Shown here piece after piece: positions 1-8,142 of a stretch of 64,000 nucleotides of DNA. Source of the stretch: an uncultured Elusimicrobium sp. GTDB taxonomy: Bacteria > Elusimicrobiota > Elusimicrobia > Elusimicrobiales > Elusimicrobiaceae. Numbering within the stretch: position 1 is the stretch's first letter; each line of letters opens with the position of its first letter. Where the stretch lies: the NCBI GenBank assembly GCA_902797165.1, contig CADBRU010000004.1:45100-109099 (forward strand), given 5' to 3'. The notes under the pieces were generated by a model, which was given only the letters and a program-made list of their open reading frames with translations, searched no databases and was not told the DNA's origin. The translations under genes were made by a program, and so were the position numbers.

Positions 1-1
1 T

Positions 2-241
2 ATGAAAGCACGCTTAGACGCAGAGCAAAAACCCGAAGCCAAAGCCGAATGGGTGAGTAAAATGACAGACCGTGTGATCGAAGAAGATGGAGACTTAAAA
101 GAAGTGTTTAAAGAGCACGGACACATGGGAAAAGGCGGTCCGAAAGGACATGGTTTCAAAGGCGGTTTTAAGGGTGGTCCGAAACACGGACCGGTAGATC
201 ATACCTTGCCGATGCCCCCCGCCCCGAAAGTAGAAAAATAA
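2..241 (+). CDS. C-terminal part of a His/Gly/Lys-rich protein (5' end outside window)
   Basis: The reading frame is open to the window edge, so the ATG at position 2 is probably an internal Met and the true start lies upstream. The visible 79 residues begin with a charged helical stretch (KARLDAEQKPEAKAEW) and end in a low-complexity tail with repeated GGPKGHG / GGFKGG units and several His residues. Such tails often bind divalent metals, but no family can be named. A Spy/CpxP-like periplasmic protein is possible given the helical part, but this is a guess. It ends just before a strong terminator. Confidence 0.5.
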   Translation: MKARLDAEQKPEAKAEWVSKMTDRVIEEDGDLKEVFKEHGHMGKGGPKGHGFKGGFKGGPKHGPVDHTLPMPPAPKVEK

Positions 242-264
242 AACTATCCTACAACATCCTTGTT

Positions 265-296
265 AAAAAACCCCCGCTTCATCAGCGGGGGTTTTA
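265..296 (+). terminator. Rho-independent terminator
   Basis: Stem CCCCCGC (271-277) / GCGGGGG (285-291) with a 7-nt loop, A-run before and TTTT after. It ends the His/Gly-rich gene and, because of the upstream A-run, may also serve the converging lipoprotein gene. Confidence 0.85.
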
Positions 297-318
297 TTAT
301 GTCACGACGAAATAATGA

Positions 319-654
319 TTAGTTCTTGAAGATTTCTTTCCACTCATTTACTTCGTTATCAATTTGTTTTTTGGTGGCATCAATTTTGCTTTGTACGGCT
401 TGTTTGGCTAGTTCCGTTTCAAAGTTTGATCCGTTTTCTTTGCTGGCTTTGGCCGCATTTTTCACGTTTTGATAAGTGGTTTTAGCTTGCTCTAATTGTT
501 CACGTGCGGTTTGTGCTTTGATTAATGCATCTTCTAACGTAATAGGCGTAGCAGCAGTATTTGCGGCAGCTTGTGTGTTTGTGTTGTTGCCGGTGGTCGC
601 GCAGCCGGCCATGAGTAAGCCGGATAATAAAACGAGTGATACGGTTTTTTTCAT
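319..654 (-). CDS. Small coiled-coil lipoprotein
   Basis: This is a 111-residue protein with a lipoprotein signal peptide: a hydrophobic stretch ending in LMAGC, with the lipidated Cys at position 18. A Thr/Asn/Ala-rich linker follows, then a long amphipathic helix (about residues 40-105) rich in Gln, Lys and Ala that is likely a coiled coil. An AGAGGA ribosome-binding site lies about 6 nt before the ATG. It probably sits in a membrane facing the periplasm, with a structural role similar in kind to Lpp/alanine-zipper lipoproteins. No homolog is recognised with certainty. It is a single gene, divergent from the aax-like operon. Confidence 0.7.
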   Translation of the reverse strand: MKKTVSLVLLSGLLMAGCATTGNNTNTQAAANTAATPITLEDALIKAQTAREQLEQAKTTYQNVKNAAKASKENGSNFETELAKQAVQSKIDATKKQIDNEVNEWKEIFKN

Positions 655-769
655 AAAAGTCCTCTTATCAGTAAGATACCTATATTGTATAAAATTCTTT
701 GTGTTTGAAAAGCCCTATTTAAAAATTTACTTCATTTTTGTTTTTTAAAAATTAATTAGAGCAGAAATT

Positions 770-815
770 ATCTAATCCTTTTCTTTCGTCAAAACCGGGT
801 AAAATCATCTAATCC
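770..815. promoter_or_regulatory. Direct repeat ATCTAATCC upstream of the aax-like operon
   Basis: The 9-mer ATCTAATCC occurs at 770-778 and 807-815, each followed a short distance later by TTCGTC. The pair lies 80-125 nt before the start of the porin gene, in the 240-bp divergent intergenic region. Placement suits a regulator binding site, but no regulator is identified and the repeats could be chance in AT-rich DNA. Confidence 0.3.
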
Positions 816-894
816 AATGGCTTGTTTTCGTCTTGTGTTTTCAGACGATAAAATCATATCTTAAAAAAGAAGTTTATTTTCACTTGGGGGTAGT

Positions 895-2115
895 ATGGAA
901 ACAACATCTTTTTTACGGGTCACCATGGCCTTATTATTTTTGGCACCTGCTTTGGCAAGTGCCCAAAATACACCCGCCGCTAAACATGAGCGGCGTCTAG
1001 CTAAACAAACAGAAATGTTTGAACAAATGCCGGAAACTTTTGGGCATGATTATTTGCAAATCAAAAAAGATTTAAATGATAAGGTGGGTTTGCAATATGG
1101 TGTAGATATCAGCTACACCGCACAACGCGGTGCACCAAACGGGAAACAAACTTCCGTCCAGGGATATTACTATCCGTATCTGACGTGGAATGTCTTTAAA
1201 GATACGGCTATCGGCAGCGGACAAATAAATGTCAATTACAATTTCATCCGCTACTGGGGATTAGACGGAACGGAATTGCAAAACCGTTTGGGCGTAGTAG
1301 CCGGACAAAACGATTATACGTCTGATTACGAAAGTTTTTCGCAAGCCTCTTATACGCATACCTTGCCGGGAGAAATGGATTGGTTAAGTTTTACCGTCGG
1401 ACAATTTCCCCTCTACAATTTTGACGGTCCGAATTATTTAGATAATCAACAAACCGGACTAATCAATTTTGCTATGTCGCAAAATGCTTCTTTAACTTAT
1501 GCCAGCGCAGGTGTGGGTGGATATGTGCAAGCGGCACCGGGTAAATGGACCTTTGCCGGCGGTTATCAAGATGCCAGTAATATCAGCGGGCAGACCATTC
1601 GTTTACGCACGGCCTTTGGTGGAGAATATACCTATTTCGGATATATCTCGTACGCGCCGGAAATTCACGGACTGGGAGAAGGCCAATATAGTTTCTTATA
1701 TTACTATCAACCGTCGGTGCAAGATCAGCCGGGTATTTCGCGCGGATACTCTTTTAATATGAGCCAAAATTTAAGCAAAAAATGGGTTTTGTCGGGGCGA
1801 ATAAACTGGTCTGACGGGCATATTAGCACAATTAAAAATTCCTATGTGCTGGCGGGCACTTTTGTAAATCCGTTGGAGCGTAATGCCAATGATGCCATCA
1901 CATTAGGGGTGTCATACAATCGTTTAGATGACTTGGCTTTGGGTGGTCCGATGTTTTTCCGCAAATATGAAAACGCGGTGGAATTGCAATGGGTATGGGG
2001 TATCGGCACTTTGCTGACCATTACACCCGATATCCAATTTTATCCGAAGGCGGCAGTTGGCGACGGACACAAATTTGTGACGGTGGCGGGAGTACGCGCC
2101 GCGGTCTTGTTGTAA
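895..2115 (+). CDS. aaxA: OprB-family outer-membrane porin, AaxA-like
   Basis: This 406-residue protein has a Sec signal peptide (cleavage about ALASA|Q, residue 23). The mature part is rich in aromatic and Gly residues in alternating patterns typical of a transmembrane beta-barrel, and it ends in hydrophobic residues. It resembles carbohydrate-selective OprB-type porins. It is the first gene of a three-gene operon followed by a pyruvoyl arginine decarboxylase and an arginine/agmatine antiporter, the same order as chlamydial aaxABC, where AaxA increases arginine entry. The gene assignment relies on this context more than on sequence. The ribosome-binding site is GGGGG, four nt before the ATG. 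Confidence 0.65.
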   Translation: METTSFLRVTMALLFLAPALASAQNTPAAKHERRLAKQTEMFEQMPETFGHDYLQIKKDLNDKVGLQYGVDISYTAQRGAPNGKQTSVQGYYYPYLTWNVFKDTAIGSGQINVNYNFIRYWGLDGTELQNRLGVVAGQNDYTSDYESFSQASYTHTLPGEMDWLSFTVGQFPLYNFDGPNYLDNQQTGLINFAMSQNASLTYASAGVGGYVQAAPGKWTFAGGYQDASNISGQTIRLRTAFGGEYTYFGYISYAPEIHGLGEGQYSFLYYYQPSVQDQPGISRGYSFNMSQNLSKKWVLSGRINWSDGHISTIKNSYVLAGTFVNPLERNANDAITLGVSYNRLDDLALGGPMFFRKYENAVELQWVWGIGTLLTITPDIQFYPKAAVGDGHKFVTVAGVRAAVLL

Positions 2116-2139
2116 AAATTACCAGGGGGTATAAACATC

Positions 2140-2751
2140 ATGGAAGAATTACAATTAGGAACACGATATCCGACATTAGCATTTATTACAGGCGGCGGTG
2201 GACTGGCCGAAGACGGTATCCCGCCTCAACCGTTTGAGACGTTCTGCTACGACAGCGCACTCATGCAAGCCAAAATCGAAAACTTCAATATTGTGCCGTA
2301 TACTTCGGTTTTGCCAAAAGAATTATATGGAAATATTGTACCGGTAGATGCCGTTGTGAATCAGTTTAAACACGGTGCCGTGTTGGAAGTTATTATTGCC
2401 GGAAATGGGGCTCGCCAAGAAGAACATAAAGCCATTGCTACCGGTGTGGGCGTATGTTGGGGCAAAGATAAAAAAGGCAATTTGATTGGCGGTTGGGCGG
2501 CCGAATATGTGGAATATTTTGACACGTATATTGATGATGAAATTGCCAAAGGACATTGCGAAATGTGGCTCAATAAATCTCTAAATCACGAGTTAGAAAT
2601 TCGCGGTGTGGAGAAACACAGCGAATTCCAACTTTGGCACAATTACGTCAATATCACCAAACCCTTTGGTTATTGCTTAACGGCCATGGGTTTCTTGAAC
2701 TTTAAGTTTGCACCTTTAGCAAAGGCCAAAGGTGTTAAGCCGTTGGATTAA
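2140..2751 (+). CDS. aaxB: Pyruvoyl-dependent arginine decarboxylase, AaxB-like
   Basis: This 203-residue protein belongs to the PvlArgDC family, which converts arginine to agmatine and CO2, consuming a proton. Family features seen are the N-terminal ITGGGG segment, the PYTSVLP motif, and the later GNGAR-EEHKA and GGWAAEY blocks. The proenzyme self-cleaves to alpha and beta chains at Thr55-Ser56, Ser56 becoming the pyruvoyl group. A Thr-Ser site is the arrangement known for chlamydial AaxB, whereas the archaeal enzyme has Ser-Ser. Length matches AaxB (about 195). It lies 24 nt after the porin and 17 nt before the antiporter, with a GGGGG ribosome-binding site at 2125-2129. Confidence 0.9.
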   Translation: MEELQLGTRYPTLAFITGGGGLAEDGIPPQPFETFCYDSALMQAKIENFNIVPYTSVLPKELYGNIVPVDAVVNQFKHGAVLEVIIAGNGARQEEHKAIATGVGVCWGKDKKGNLIGGWAAEYVEYFDTYIDDEIAKGHCEMWLNKSLNHELEIRGVEKHSEFQLWHNYVNITKPFGYCLTAMGFLNFKFAPLAKAKGVKPLD

Positions 2752-2768
2752 AATATTTCGGGGGAGTT

Positions 2769-4232
2769 ATGGCAGATAAATCCGCCTCATCGAATGCAAA
2801 GAAATTGGGAGTTATCGGACTGGCCGCCATTGTGGTTAGTTCTATGGTCGGGGGCGGGGTTTTCTCCCTCCCCCAAAATATGGCCGCCTCAGCCAGCGCG
2901 GGTGCGGTGCTTTTGGCGTGGGTAATTACGGGTATCGGCATTTATTTTATTGCCAATACTTTTAGTATTTTATCGCGCGTGAAACCGGACTTGACCGCCG
3001 GTATTTATATGTATGCACGCGACGGGTTTGGGCCGTATGCGGGCTTTACCATCGGTTGGGGATATTGGCTTTGCCAAATCTTCGGTAACGTCGGTTATGC
3101 GGTCATTACCATGGACGCACTTAATTACTTTTTCCCCCCATACTTTCAGGGCGGAAATAATTTGTGGTCCATTGTGGGAGGATCGATATTAATTTGGACG
3201 TTTAATTTTATCGTCCTGCGTGGCGTGCGCCAAGCGGCAGTGATGAATTTAATCGGTACCATCGGGAAACTCGTGCCGCTTTTATTATTTATCTTAATTT
3301 TACTGTTTAGTTTTCACTTGGATAAATTTGATTTTAACTTTTGGGGAAAACTGGCGGAAAGCGGTAAAAATTTAGGCGGTCTCGGCGCGCAACTTAAAAG
3401 CACCATGTTAGTTACTTTGTGGGCGTTTATCGGTATTGAAGGGGCGGTGGTAATGTCTAACCGTGCCAAAAGTCAGGCGGCGGTCAGTAAAGCCACTTTC
3501 CTCGGCTTTTTGGGTTGTTTGGTAATTTATATTGGACTTTCCGTATTGCCGTTTGGTTTTTTAACACAAGCGGAAATTGCCGCAGTGGCTAATCCCTCCA
3601 CCGCCGGAGTTTTGGAAAAAGTGGTTGGCCCGTGGGGTGCGTGGCTGATGAATATCGGACTTTTAATTGCGGTATTATCTTCCTGGCTTGCGTGGACGAT
3701 GATTACGGCCGAAATTCCGCAAGCGGCGGCGCAAAACGGAACATTTCCCAAACAATTTGCGCGGGAAAATGAAAACGGTGCGCCGAGTGTTTCTTTGTGG
3801 GTGACGAGCATTTTAATGCAACTGGCTATTTTGCTTGTTTACTTCTCAAATAATGCGTGGAATACCATGTTATCCATCACGGGTGTAATGGTATTGCCCG
3901 CCTATATTTTCAGCACGGCCTATTTGTGGAAATTGGTGGAAGACGGCGCGTATGCTAAAGTGGCGCAAACAGGCCGCGCGGGCGCATTATTTACCGCTAC
4001 TATGGGTACTTTGTATGGCTTGTGGCTCGTGTATGCGGCAGGGCTAAAATATCTGTTCCTCGCAGTTATTTTCCTTGCGGCGGGTGTGCCGGTATTTATT
4101 TGGGCGCGCAAGCAACAAAACGACGGAAAAAGTATTTTTACGGGAATAGGCGAAAAGGCTTTTATGACATTACTGGTTTTATTTGCGCTCGTGGCGATTT
4201 ATGTGTTTAGCCGCGGACTGGTAAAGATATAA
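2769..4232 (+). CDS. aaxC: Arginine/agmatine antiporter, APC superfamily, AaxC-like
   Basis: This 487-residue inner-membrane transporter of the APC basic amino acid/polyamine antiporter family has about 12-13 hydrophobic segments. The N-terminal [22 protein letters not shown] block matches the substrate-binding first helix (G-S-M-V-G-G-G-V) of ArcD/AdiC/AaxC-type exchangers. Placed after the decarboxylase, it should swap external arginine for internal agmatine, giving proton consumption and acid resistance or arginine scavenging. The GGGGG ribosome-binding site (2760-2764) is four nt before the ATG. An arginine/ornithine exchanger cannot be excluded from sequence alone, but the operon favours agmatine. 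Confidence 0.85.
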   Translation: MADKSASSNAKKLGVIGLAAIVVSSMVGGGVFSLPQNMAASASAGAVLLAWVITGIGIYFIANTFSILSRVKPDLTAGIYMYARDGFGPYAGFTIGWGYWLCQIFGNVGYAVITMDALNYFFPPYFQGGNNLWSIVGGSILIWTFNFIVLRGVRQAAVMNLIGTIGKLVPLLLFILILLFSFHLDKFDFNFWGKLAESGKNLGGLGAQLKSTMLVTLWAFIGIEGAVVMSNRAKSQAAVSKATFLGFLGCLVIYIGLSVLPFGFLTQAEIAAVANPSTAGVLEKVVGPWGAWLMNIGLLIAVLSSWLAWTMITAEIPQAAAQNGTFPKQFARENENGAPSVSLWVTSILMQLAILLVYFSNNAWNTMLSITGVMVLPAYIFSTAYLWKLVEDGAYAKVAQTGRAGALFTATMGTLYGLWLVYAAGLKYLFLAVIFLAAGVPVFIWARKQQNDGKSIFTGIGEKAFMTLLVLFALVAIYVFSRGLVKI

Positions 4233-4265
4233 TGCCTAACACTCGGGGGAGAGACGTACAGACGT

Positions 4266-4295
4266 AAACAGCCCGGTCATTTGACCGGGCTGTTT
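4266..4295. terminator. Bidirectional terminator between aaxC and a pilin gene
   Basis: A 14-bp perfect stem AAACAGCCCGGTCA (4266-4279) / TGACCGGGCTGTTT (4282-4295) with a 2-nt loop. A- and T-runs on both sides let it serve both converging genes. Confidence 0.85.
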
Positions 4296-4304
4296 GATAA
4301 AAAA

Positions 4305-4811
4305 TCAGGTTGTCATATCTAAGTAAGTAAAACCAAAACTTTCGTAATGTTTGCAAATGTTTTGTCCCATTGGCATTTGGTCTGTCCAACAATAGTTATA
4401 CCATCCTCCTATATTGGGAGCACCCAAATTGCGTTCGTCATATGTGCCGGCTTCTGCAAAACCATATCCGCCTTGTCCATTTTTTAGAAAGTTCGCAACG
4501 ATATATCCGCCATTAGAAGAAATGAAAGCACTATAAGAGGCATTTTTTGTCGTATAACTATTGCCACTCCATTGCCCGCCGGACAAATCTACGTTAGCAA
4601 AATCTTTATACTGAACAAAGCCGCTACTAGGTAAACCATTTTCCAAAATATATAATTCTACCTGTTTTTTCATGGTAGAAATGTTAGTTAGAGCTTCTGC
4701 AGAGCGAGCTCTTTCCACCGCTTTAGTATATTGCGGTAGTGCAATGGCAGACAAGATACCAATAATTAAAACAACTACTAATAACTCAATTAAGGTAAAA
4801 CCTTTTTTCAT
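4305..4811 (-). CDS. Type IV pilin-like protein (PilE/GspG type) 1
   Basis: This 168-residue prepilin has a short leader MKKG followed by FTLIELLVVVLIIG: a prepilin peptidase site after Gly4, then mature Phe1 and Glu5, and a 20-residue hydrophobic helix that anchors the subunit and packs the fibre core. The C-terminal domain is Gly/Tyr-rich, with a CWTDQMPMGQNIC pair of cysteines that may form the D-region disulfide. The start is the ATG at 4811 with a GGAGGAGA ribosome-binding site; an upstream in-frame TTG lies inside the ribosome-binding region and is rejected. It is a single-gene unit and one of four such genes in this window. Confidence 0.9.
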   Translation of the reverse strand: MKKGFTLIELLVVVLIIGILSAIALPQYTKAVERARSAEALTNISTMKKQVELYILENGLPSSGFVQYKDFANVDLSGGQWSGNSYTTKNASYSAFISSNGGYIVANFLKNGQGGYGFAEAGTYDERNLGAPNIGGWYNYCWTDQMPMGQNICKHYESFGFTYLDMTT

Positions 4812-4853
4812 AAAAATCTCCTCCAATGTTTGTACTTATTTTCAAGTACATTT

Positions 4854-4863
4854 ATTATATAAT
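4854..4863. promoter_or_regulatory. Overlapping back-to-back -10 hexamers
   Basis: The segment ATTATATAAT holds TATAAT on the plus strand (4858-4863) and on the minus strand (4859-4854). The plus-strand hexamer is 7 nt before the decarboxylase ATG; the minus-strand one is about 43 nt before the pilin ATG. Initiation in one direction should block the other. Confidence 0.45.
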
Positions 4864-4870
4864 AATTTCT

Positions 4871-6739
4871 ATGGAAAAAGAGGATAAAAATAACTTTCTC
4901 CCCCCTTTTTATAAGGCGCTCAAAAATTATGCCAAGCGTAAACCTGCGTTGTGGAGTACGCCGGGTCATGCCAGCGGAAACGGCCTGAAAGCCTGCCCGG
5001 CGGGAAAAGATTTCTATGAATTTTTCGGGCACAATTTATTTCAGTCGGATATGTCTAGCAGTGTGGAAGAACTGGGTTCTCTTTTAGAGCATGAAGGCGC
5101 TCCTGCGGAGGCGGAAAAACGCGCCGCGGAAGTGTTCGGCGCCGATACCACTTTCTTTGTATTAAACGGAACTTCTACTGCCAATAAAGTAGTTTTTTTT
5201 GCAACGGTAAAGCCGGGTGATTTGGTGCTTGTGGGGCGCAATTGCCACAAGTCCATTATGCACGCTATTATTATGAATGAGGCAATCCCGGTGTATCTTA
5301 CGCCAAAACCGTGCGCGTATGGACTGATTGGTCCGATTGATTTTCATCAATTTACCAAAGAATCTATCCGCGCCAAAATTGCCGCTAACCCGCTTACCAC
5401 CAACCCCAAAGCAGCCAAAGTGCAACTGGCGGTCATTACCAATTCTACGTATGACGGAGTGATTTATCACGCGGGAAAAGTTAAAGCGCAATTGGCCGAT
5501 TTAACACATTTTTTACTGTTTGACGAAGCATGGTATGCCTATGCGGCTTTCCACCCGTTTTACGAGGATAGATATGCTATGGCGCCGCGTGTAAAACGCC
5601 GCGCGCAGGCACCGGCTTTATTTGCTACGCAATCTACGCATAAATTACTTTTGGCATTTTCCCAATGTTCCATGTTGCATTTCCGTAAAGGGACCGGCCC
5701 GCAAGAATTAGACCCGCAAGGGCTGGTTGAAGCCAATTTAATGCATGCCAGTACCTCACCTTTTTATCCGTTGTTTGCCTCACTGGATGTAAACACGCAA
5801 ATTATGAAAGACAGCGGGTATGATTTGATTAATAAGGCCATGGATACGGCTTTGCGTTTTCGGGCGGCTGTGCGTCGGGCCGGGGCGCGTTTTGCCAAAC
5901 ACGGGGATTGGTGGTTTACTCCGTGGCAACCCGCACGCAAACGTTTGGAAAAAGATCCCGCACAATGGGCTTTGAAAAGCGGTGATAAATGGACCGGCAT
6001 GGAAATTGATCCGGCCGATGATTATATTTTAGATCCGCTCAAAGTTACCTTGCTCACGCCGGGCGTGCGTGAAGATGCGTCTATGACCGATTTTGGTATT
6101 CCGGCATGTGTGGTTAAAAAATATTTGGCTGCGCGCGGCGTGGTGGCGGAAAAAAGCGGTTTTTATAATTTGCTTTTCTTATTTGCGCCGGGTGTGAGTA
6201 CAACGCGCACTGCGCAACTTTTGCGTGTACTGCATGACTTTAAATTAGAGTATGCGGATAATTCTTCGGTGGAAAAATGGTTTCCCGAAATTGCCGCGCA
6301 ATATCCCGGCCGTTATACGGGCATGGGATTGGCTGATTTGTCTAAAGAAATGCACGCATTTTTGCGCGAGCGCGATATTATGCGCGCTACGATGGAAATG
6401 TACACCCAACTTCCCCCGCAAGCCGTAGCACCGCATAAAGCGTATTACGGGTTAGCATCGGGCCGCACGGAATATGTGCCGCTGGAAGAAGCACTGGGGC
6501 GCGTGAGTGTGCTGATGATTTTGCCTTATCCGCCGGGCGTGCCGGTGATGATGCCGGGTGAGCGTTTTCCGTCGGAAAATAGTCCGATTTTAGAATTTTT
6601 ACGCACCAATGAAGCCTTTGAAAACCGTTTCCCGGGGTTTGGTACGGAGTTTCACGGAATTAAAAAAGTATGGGAAAACGGCCACGTGCGTTATATGGTC
6701 TGCGTGCTTAATAAAACCAAAAAAGGCGGCGCGGTGTAA
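4871..6739 (+). CDS. PLP-dependent arginine/lysine/ornithine decarboxylase
   Basis: This 622-residue fold-type I decarboxylase belongs to the Orn/Lys/Arg group (AdiA/CadA/SpeC). The PLP Schiff-base lysine is Lys258 in TQSTHKLLLAFSQ, and FDEAWYAYAAFHP carries the cofactor-binding Asp. It is shorter than AdiA or CadA (about 715-755) and begins almost at the PLP-domain linker (STPGHASG near residue 29), so the N-terminal wing domain used for decamer assembly appears absent. Substrate cannot be fixed; the neighbouring aax-like operon makes arginine plausible. No Shine-Dalgarno is present and a TATAAT hexamer ends 7 nt before the ATG, suggesting a leaderless mRNA. The alternative upstream start would overlap that hexamer. 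Confidence 0.85.
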   Translation: MEKEDKNNFLPPFYKALKNYAKRKPALWSTPGHASGNGLKACPAGKDFYEFFGHNLFQSDMSSSVEELGSLLEHEGAPAEAEKRAAEVFGADTTFFVLNGTSTANKVVFFATVKPGDLVLVGRNCHKSIMHAIIMNEAIPVYLTPKPCAYGLIGPIDFHQFTKESIRAKIAANPLTTNPKAAKVQLAVITNSTYDGVIYHAGKVKAQLADLTHFLLFDEAWYAYAAFHPFYEDRYAMAPRVKRRAQAPALFATQSTHKLLLAFSQCSMLHFRKGTGPQELDPQGLVEANLMHASTSPFYPLFASLDVNTQIMKDSGYDLINKAMDTALRFRAAVRRAGARFAKHGDWWFTPWQPARKRLEKDPAQWALKSGDKWTGMEIDPADDYILDPLKVTLLTPGVREDASMTDFGIPACVVKKYLAARGVVAEKSGFYNLLFLFAPGVSTTRTAQLLRVLHDFKLEYADNSSVEKWFPEIAAQYPGRYTGMGLADLSKEMHAFLRERDIMRATMEMYTQLPPQAVAPHKAYYGLASGRTEYVPLEEALGRVSVLMILPYPPGVPVMMPGERFPSENSPILEFLRTNEAFENRFPGFGTEFHGIKKVWENGHVRYMVCVLNKTKKGGAV

Positions 6740-6776
6740 GAATATTATTTTTTCTATGTAGTTAAAGAACCCTTTA

Positions 6777-7295
6777 TTAAGGTTTTTTCCAGAAAAAACT
6801 ATTCAATTGAACTGTATATCCGACATCTTTACAAGAAACACTACTGTTATTTGGACTATAACAAGTAATAGGATCTGCTGCATTTCTATAATAGGATGAA
6901 CCGTTTAAACGATACAATAATTGGTTACCATTAACACGTTCAGCTTGAATACCATCAGCATCCAAAGAATAAACAAAATATTTTCCGGGTAAGGCGCAAT
7001 CTGTACAACCGGTATCAACAGAATTTACACGATCACCACTAACGGTTATATCCATATTGTCAAATAAATCATCTTCATTACCGTTTTGCATGCATTGTTC
7101 TGATTCTTGTCCTTTTTCTAAAAAACATCGGGCTTGAGCATTCATCAAAGTTCGTAACATTAATTCTCCTTCTGCAGCACGTGCTTTTTCTACTGCTTTA
7201 GTATATTGTGGCAAGGCAATGGCCGATAATATACCGATAATCAGTACGACTACTAACAACTCGATAAGTGTAAATGCTTTTTTGTTTTTATACAT
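6777..7295 (-). CDS. Type IV pilin-like protein (PilE/GspG type) 2
   Basis: This 172-residue prepilin has the leader MYKNKKA and then FTLIELLVVVLIIG. The residue before the cleavage point is Ala rather than the usual Gly; prepilin peptidases tolerate Ala, but this differs from the other three copies here. Glu5 and the hydrophobic helix are intact. The globular domain has six or more cysteines, including CTDCALPG and a late C-Y-S-P...C-K pair that may form disulfides. The AGGAGA ribosome-binding site is well spaced. It is a single gene, divergent from the sirtuin gene. Confidence 0.9.
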   Translation of the reverse strand: MYKNKKAFTLIELLVVVLIIGILSAIALPQYTKAVEKARAAEGELMLRTLMNAQARCFLEKGQESEQCMQNGNEDDLFDNMDITVSGDRVNSVDTGCTDCALPGKYFVYSLDADGIQAERVNGNQLLYRLNGSSYYRNAADPITCYSPNNSSVSCKDVGYTVQLNSFFWKKP

Positions 7296-7377
7296 AATTT
7301 TCTCCTAAGGGAGGTATCCCCACAAAAATCATACCAAAAAAGGGCAATACAAGTCATATATTTTATATCATAGCAGT

Positions 7378-8097
7378 ATGAAAGAAGCTATAGAATTAAT
7401 TAAAAAAGCCAAAAGCGGCGTGATTTTTACCGGGGCGGGAGTCTCGGTAGAAAGTGGTATTCCCCCTTTTACCGGGGCGGGCGGCCTGTGGAATCAGTAC
7501 GACCCTAAATTTATTGAACTTGATTTTTTCTATGCAAACCCAAAACGCAGTTGGGAAGAAATGAAAAAAATCTTTTTCACTTGCATGGATGAAGCCAAAC
7601 CCAACAAAGCACATGAGGTGCTGGCTAAGTTGGAAAAGCGCGGCGGATTTCAGGGAGTAATTACCCAAAATATAGACGGACTGCATCAAAAAGCCGGTAG
7701 TAAAAACGTGCAAGAATTTCATGGTACTATTCAGCATATGCACTGCATTAAATGCGGGCGGAAATATGCCACCTCCGAAGTAAGTTTAGAGCAACTTCCC
7801 CCCACTTGTTCTTGCGGCGGCGTGCTTAAACCCGATTTTGTATTTTACGGGGAAGGCATCCCTCCCGGCGTATATGAAAAATCACAAGAGATGATTTGGG
7901 CGGCCGACGTGGTGCTGGTGGTCGGCACGGCGGGACAAGTGATGCCGGCTTGCAGTTTGCCGATGATTGCCAAACAAAACGGAGCAAAAATTATTGAAGT
8001 AAATACTTTACCATCGGCTTATACGGGTACAATTACCGATTATTTTTGCCAACAAAAGGCCACCGAGTTTTTTGCAGAGGTAGAAAAAGAATTATAA
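7378..8097 (+). CDS. cobB: Sirtuin, NAD-dependent protein deacylase
   Basis: This 239-residue Sir2 protein removes acyl groups from lysines using NAD. Seen are GAGVSVESG (19-27) for NAD binding, TQNIDGLH (96-103), catalytic His115, and a zinc ribbon with Cys123, Cys126, Cys144 and Cys146, then PDFVFYGE. An oddity is FTG at 31-33 where almost all sirtuins have FRG: the conserved Arg that touches NAD is Thr32, read directly from the codon acc. Activity could be altered. No Shine-Dalgarno is visible and TATCAT lies 6 nt before the ATG, suggesting a leaderless transcript. Confidence 0.9.
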   Translation: MKEAIELIKKAKSGVIFTGAGVSVESGIPPFTGAGGLWNQYDPKFIELDFFYANPKRSWEEMKKIFFTCMDEAKPNKAHEVLAKLEKRGGFQGVITQNIDGLHQKAGSKNVQEFHGTIQHMHCIKCGRKYATSEVSLEQLPPTCSCGGVLKPDFVFYGEGIPPGVYEKSQEMIWAADVVLVVGTAGQVMPACSLPMIAKQNGAKIIEVNTLPSAYTGTITDYFCQQKATEFFAEVEKEL

Positions 8098-8122
8098 AAA
8101 ATGCCTCACGCTGGGGTGAGGC
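8093..8122 (-). terminator. Terminator-like hairpin after the sirtuin gene
   Basis: GCCTCAC (8103-8109) pairs with GTGAGGC (8116-8122). A T-run follows only in the minus direction (ATTTTTTAT), yet no minus-strand gene ends here. For plus-strand transcripts it lacks a U-tail and may only attenuate or stabilise mRNA. Confidence 0.4.
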
Positions 8123-8142
8123 CCCGGAAAATAATTATTAGT

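Noticed and set aside
476..748. 90-residue plus-strand ORF over the small lipoprotein
   Set aside because: Antisense shadow of a gene with a clear lipobox and ribosome-binding site.
8101..8142. N-terminal extension of the GtrA protein
   Set aside because: The extension codes through a hairpin, lacks a ribosome-binding site, and the family begins near the ATG at 8143.
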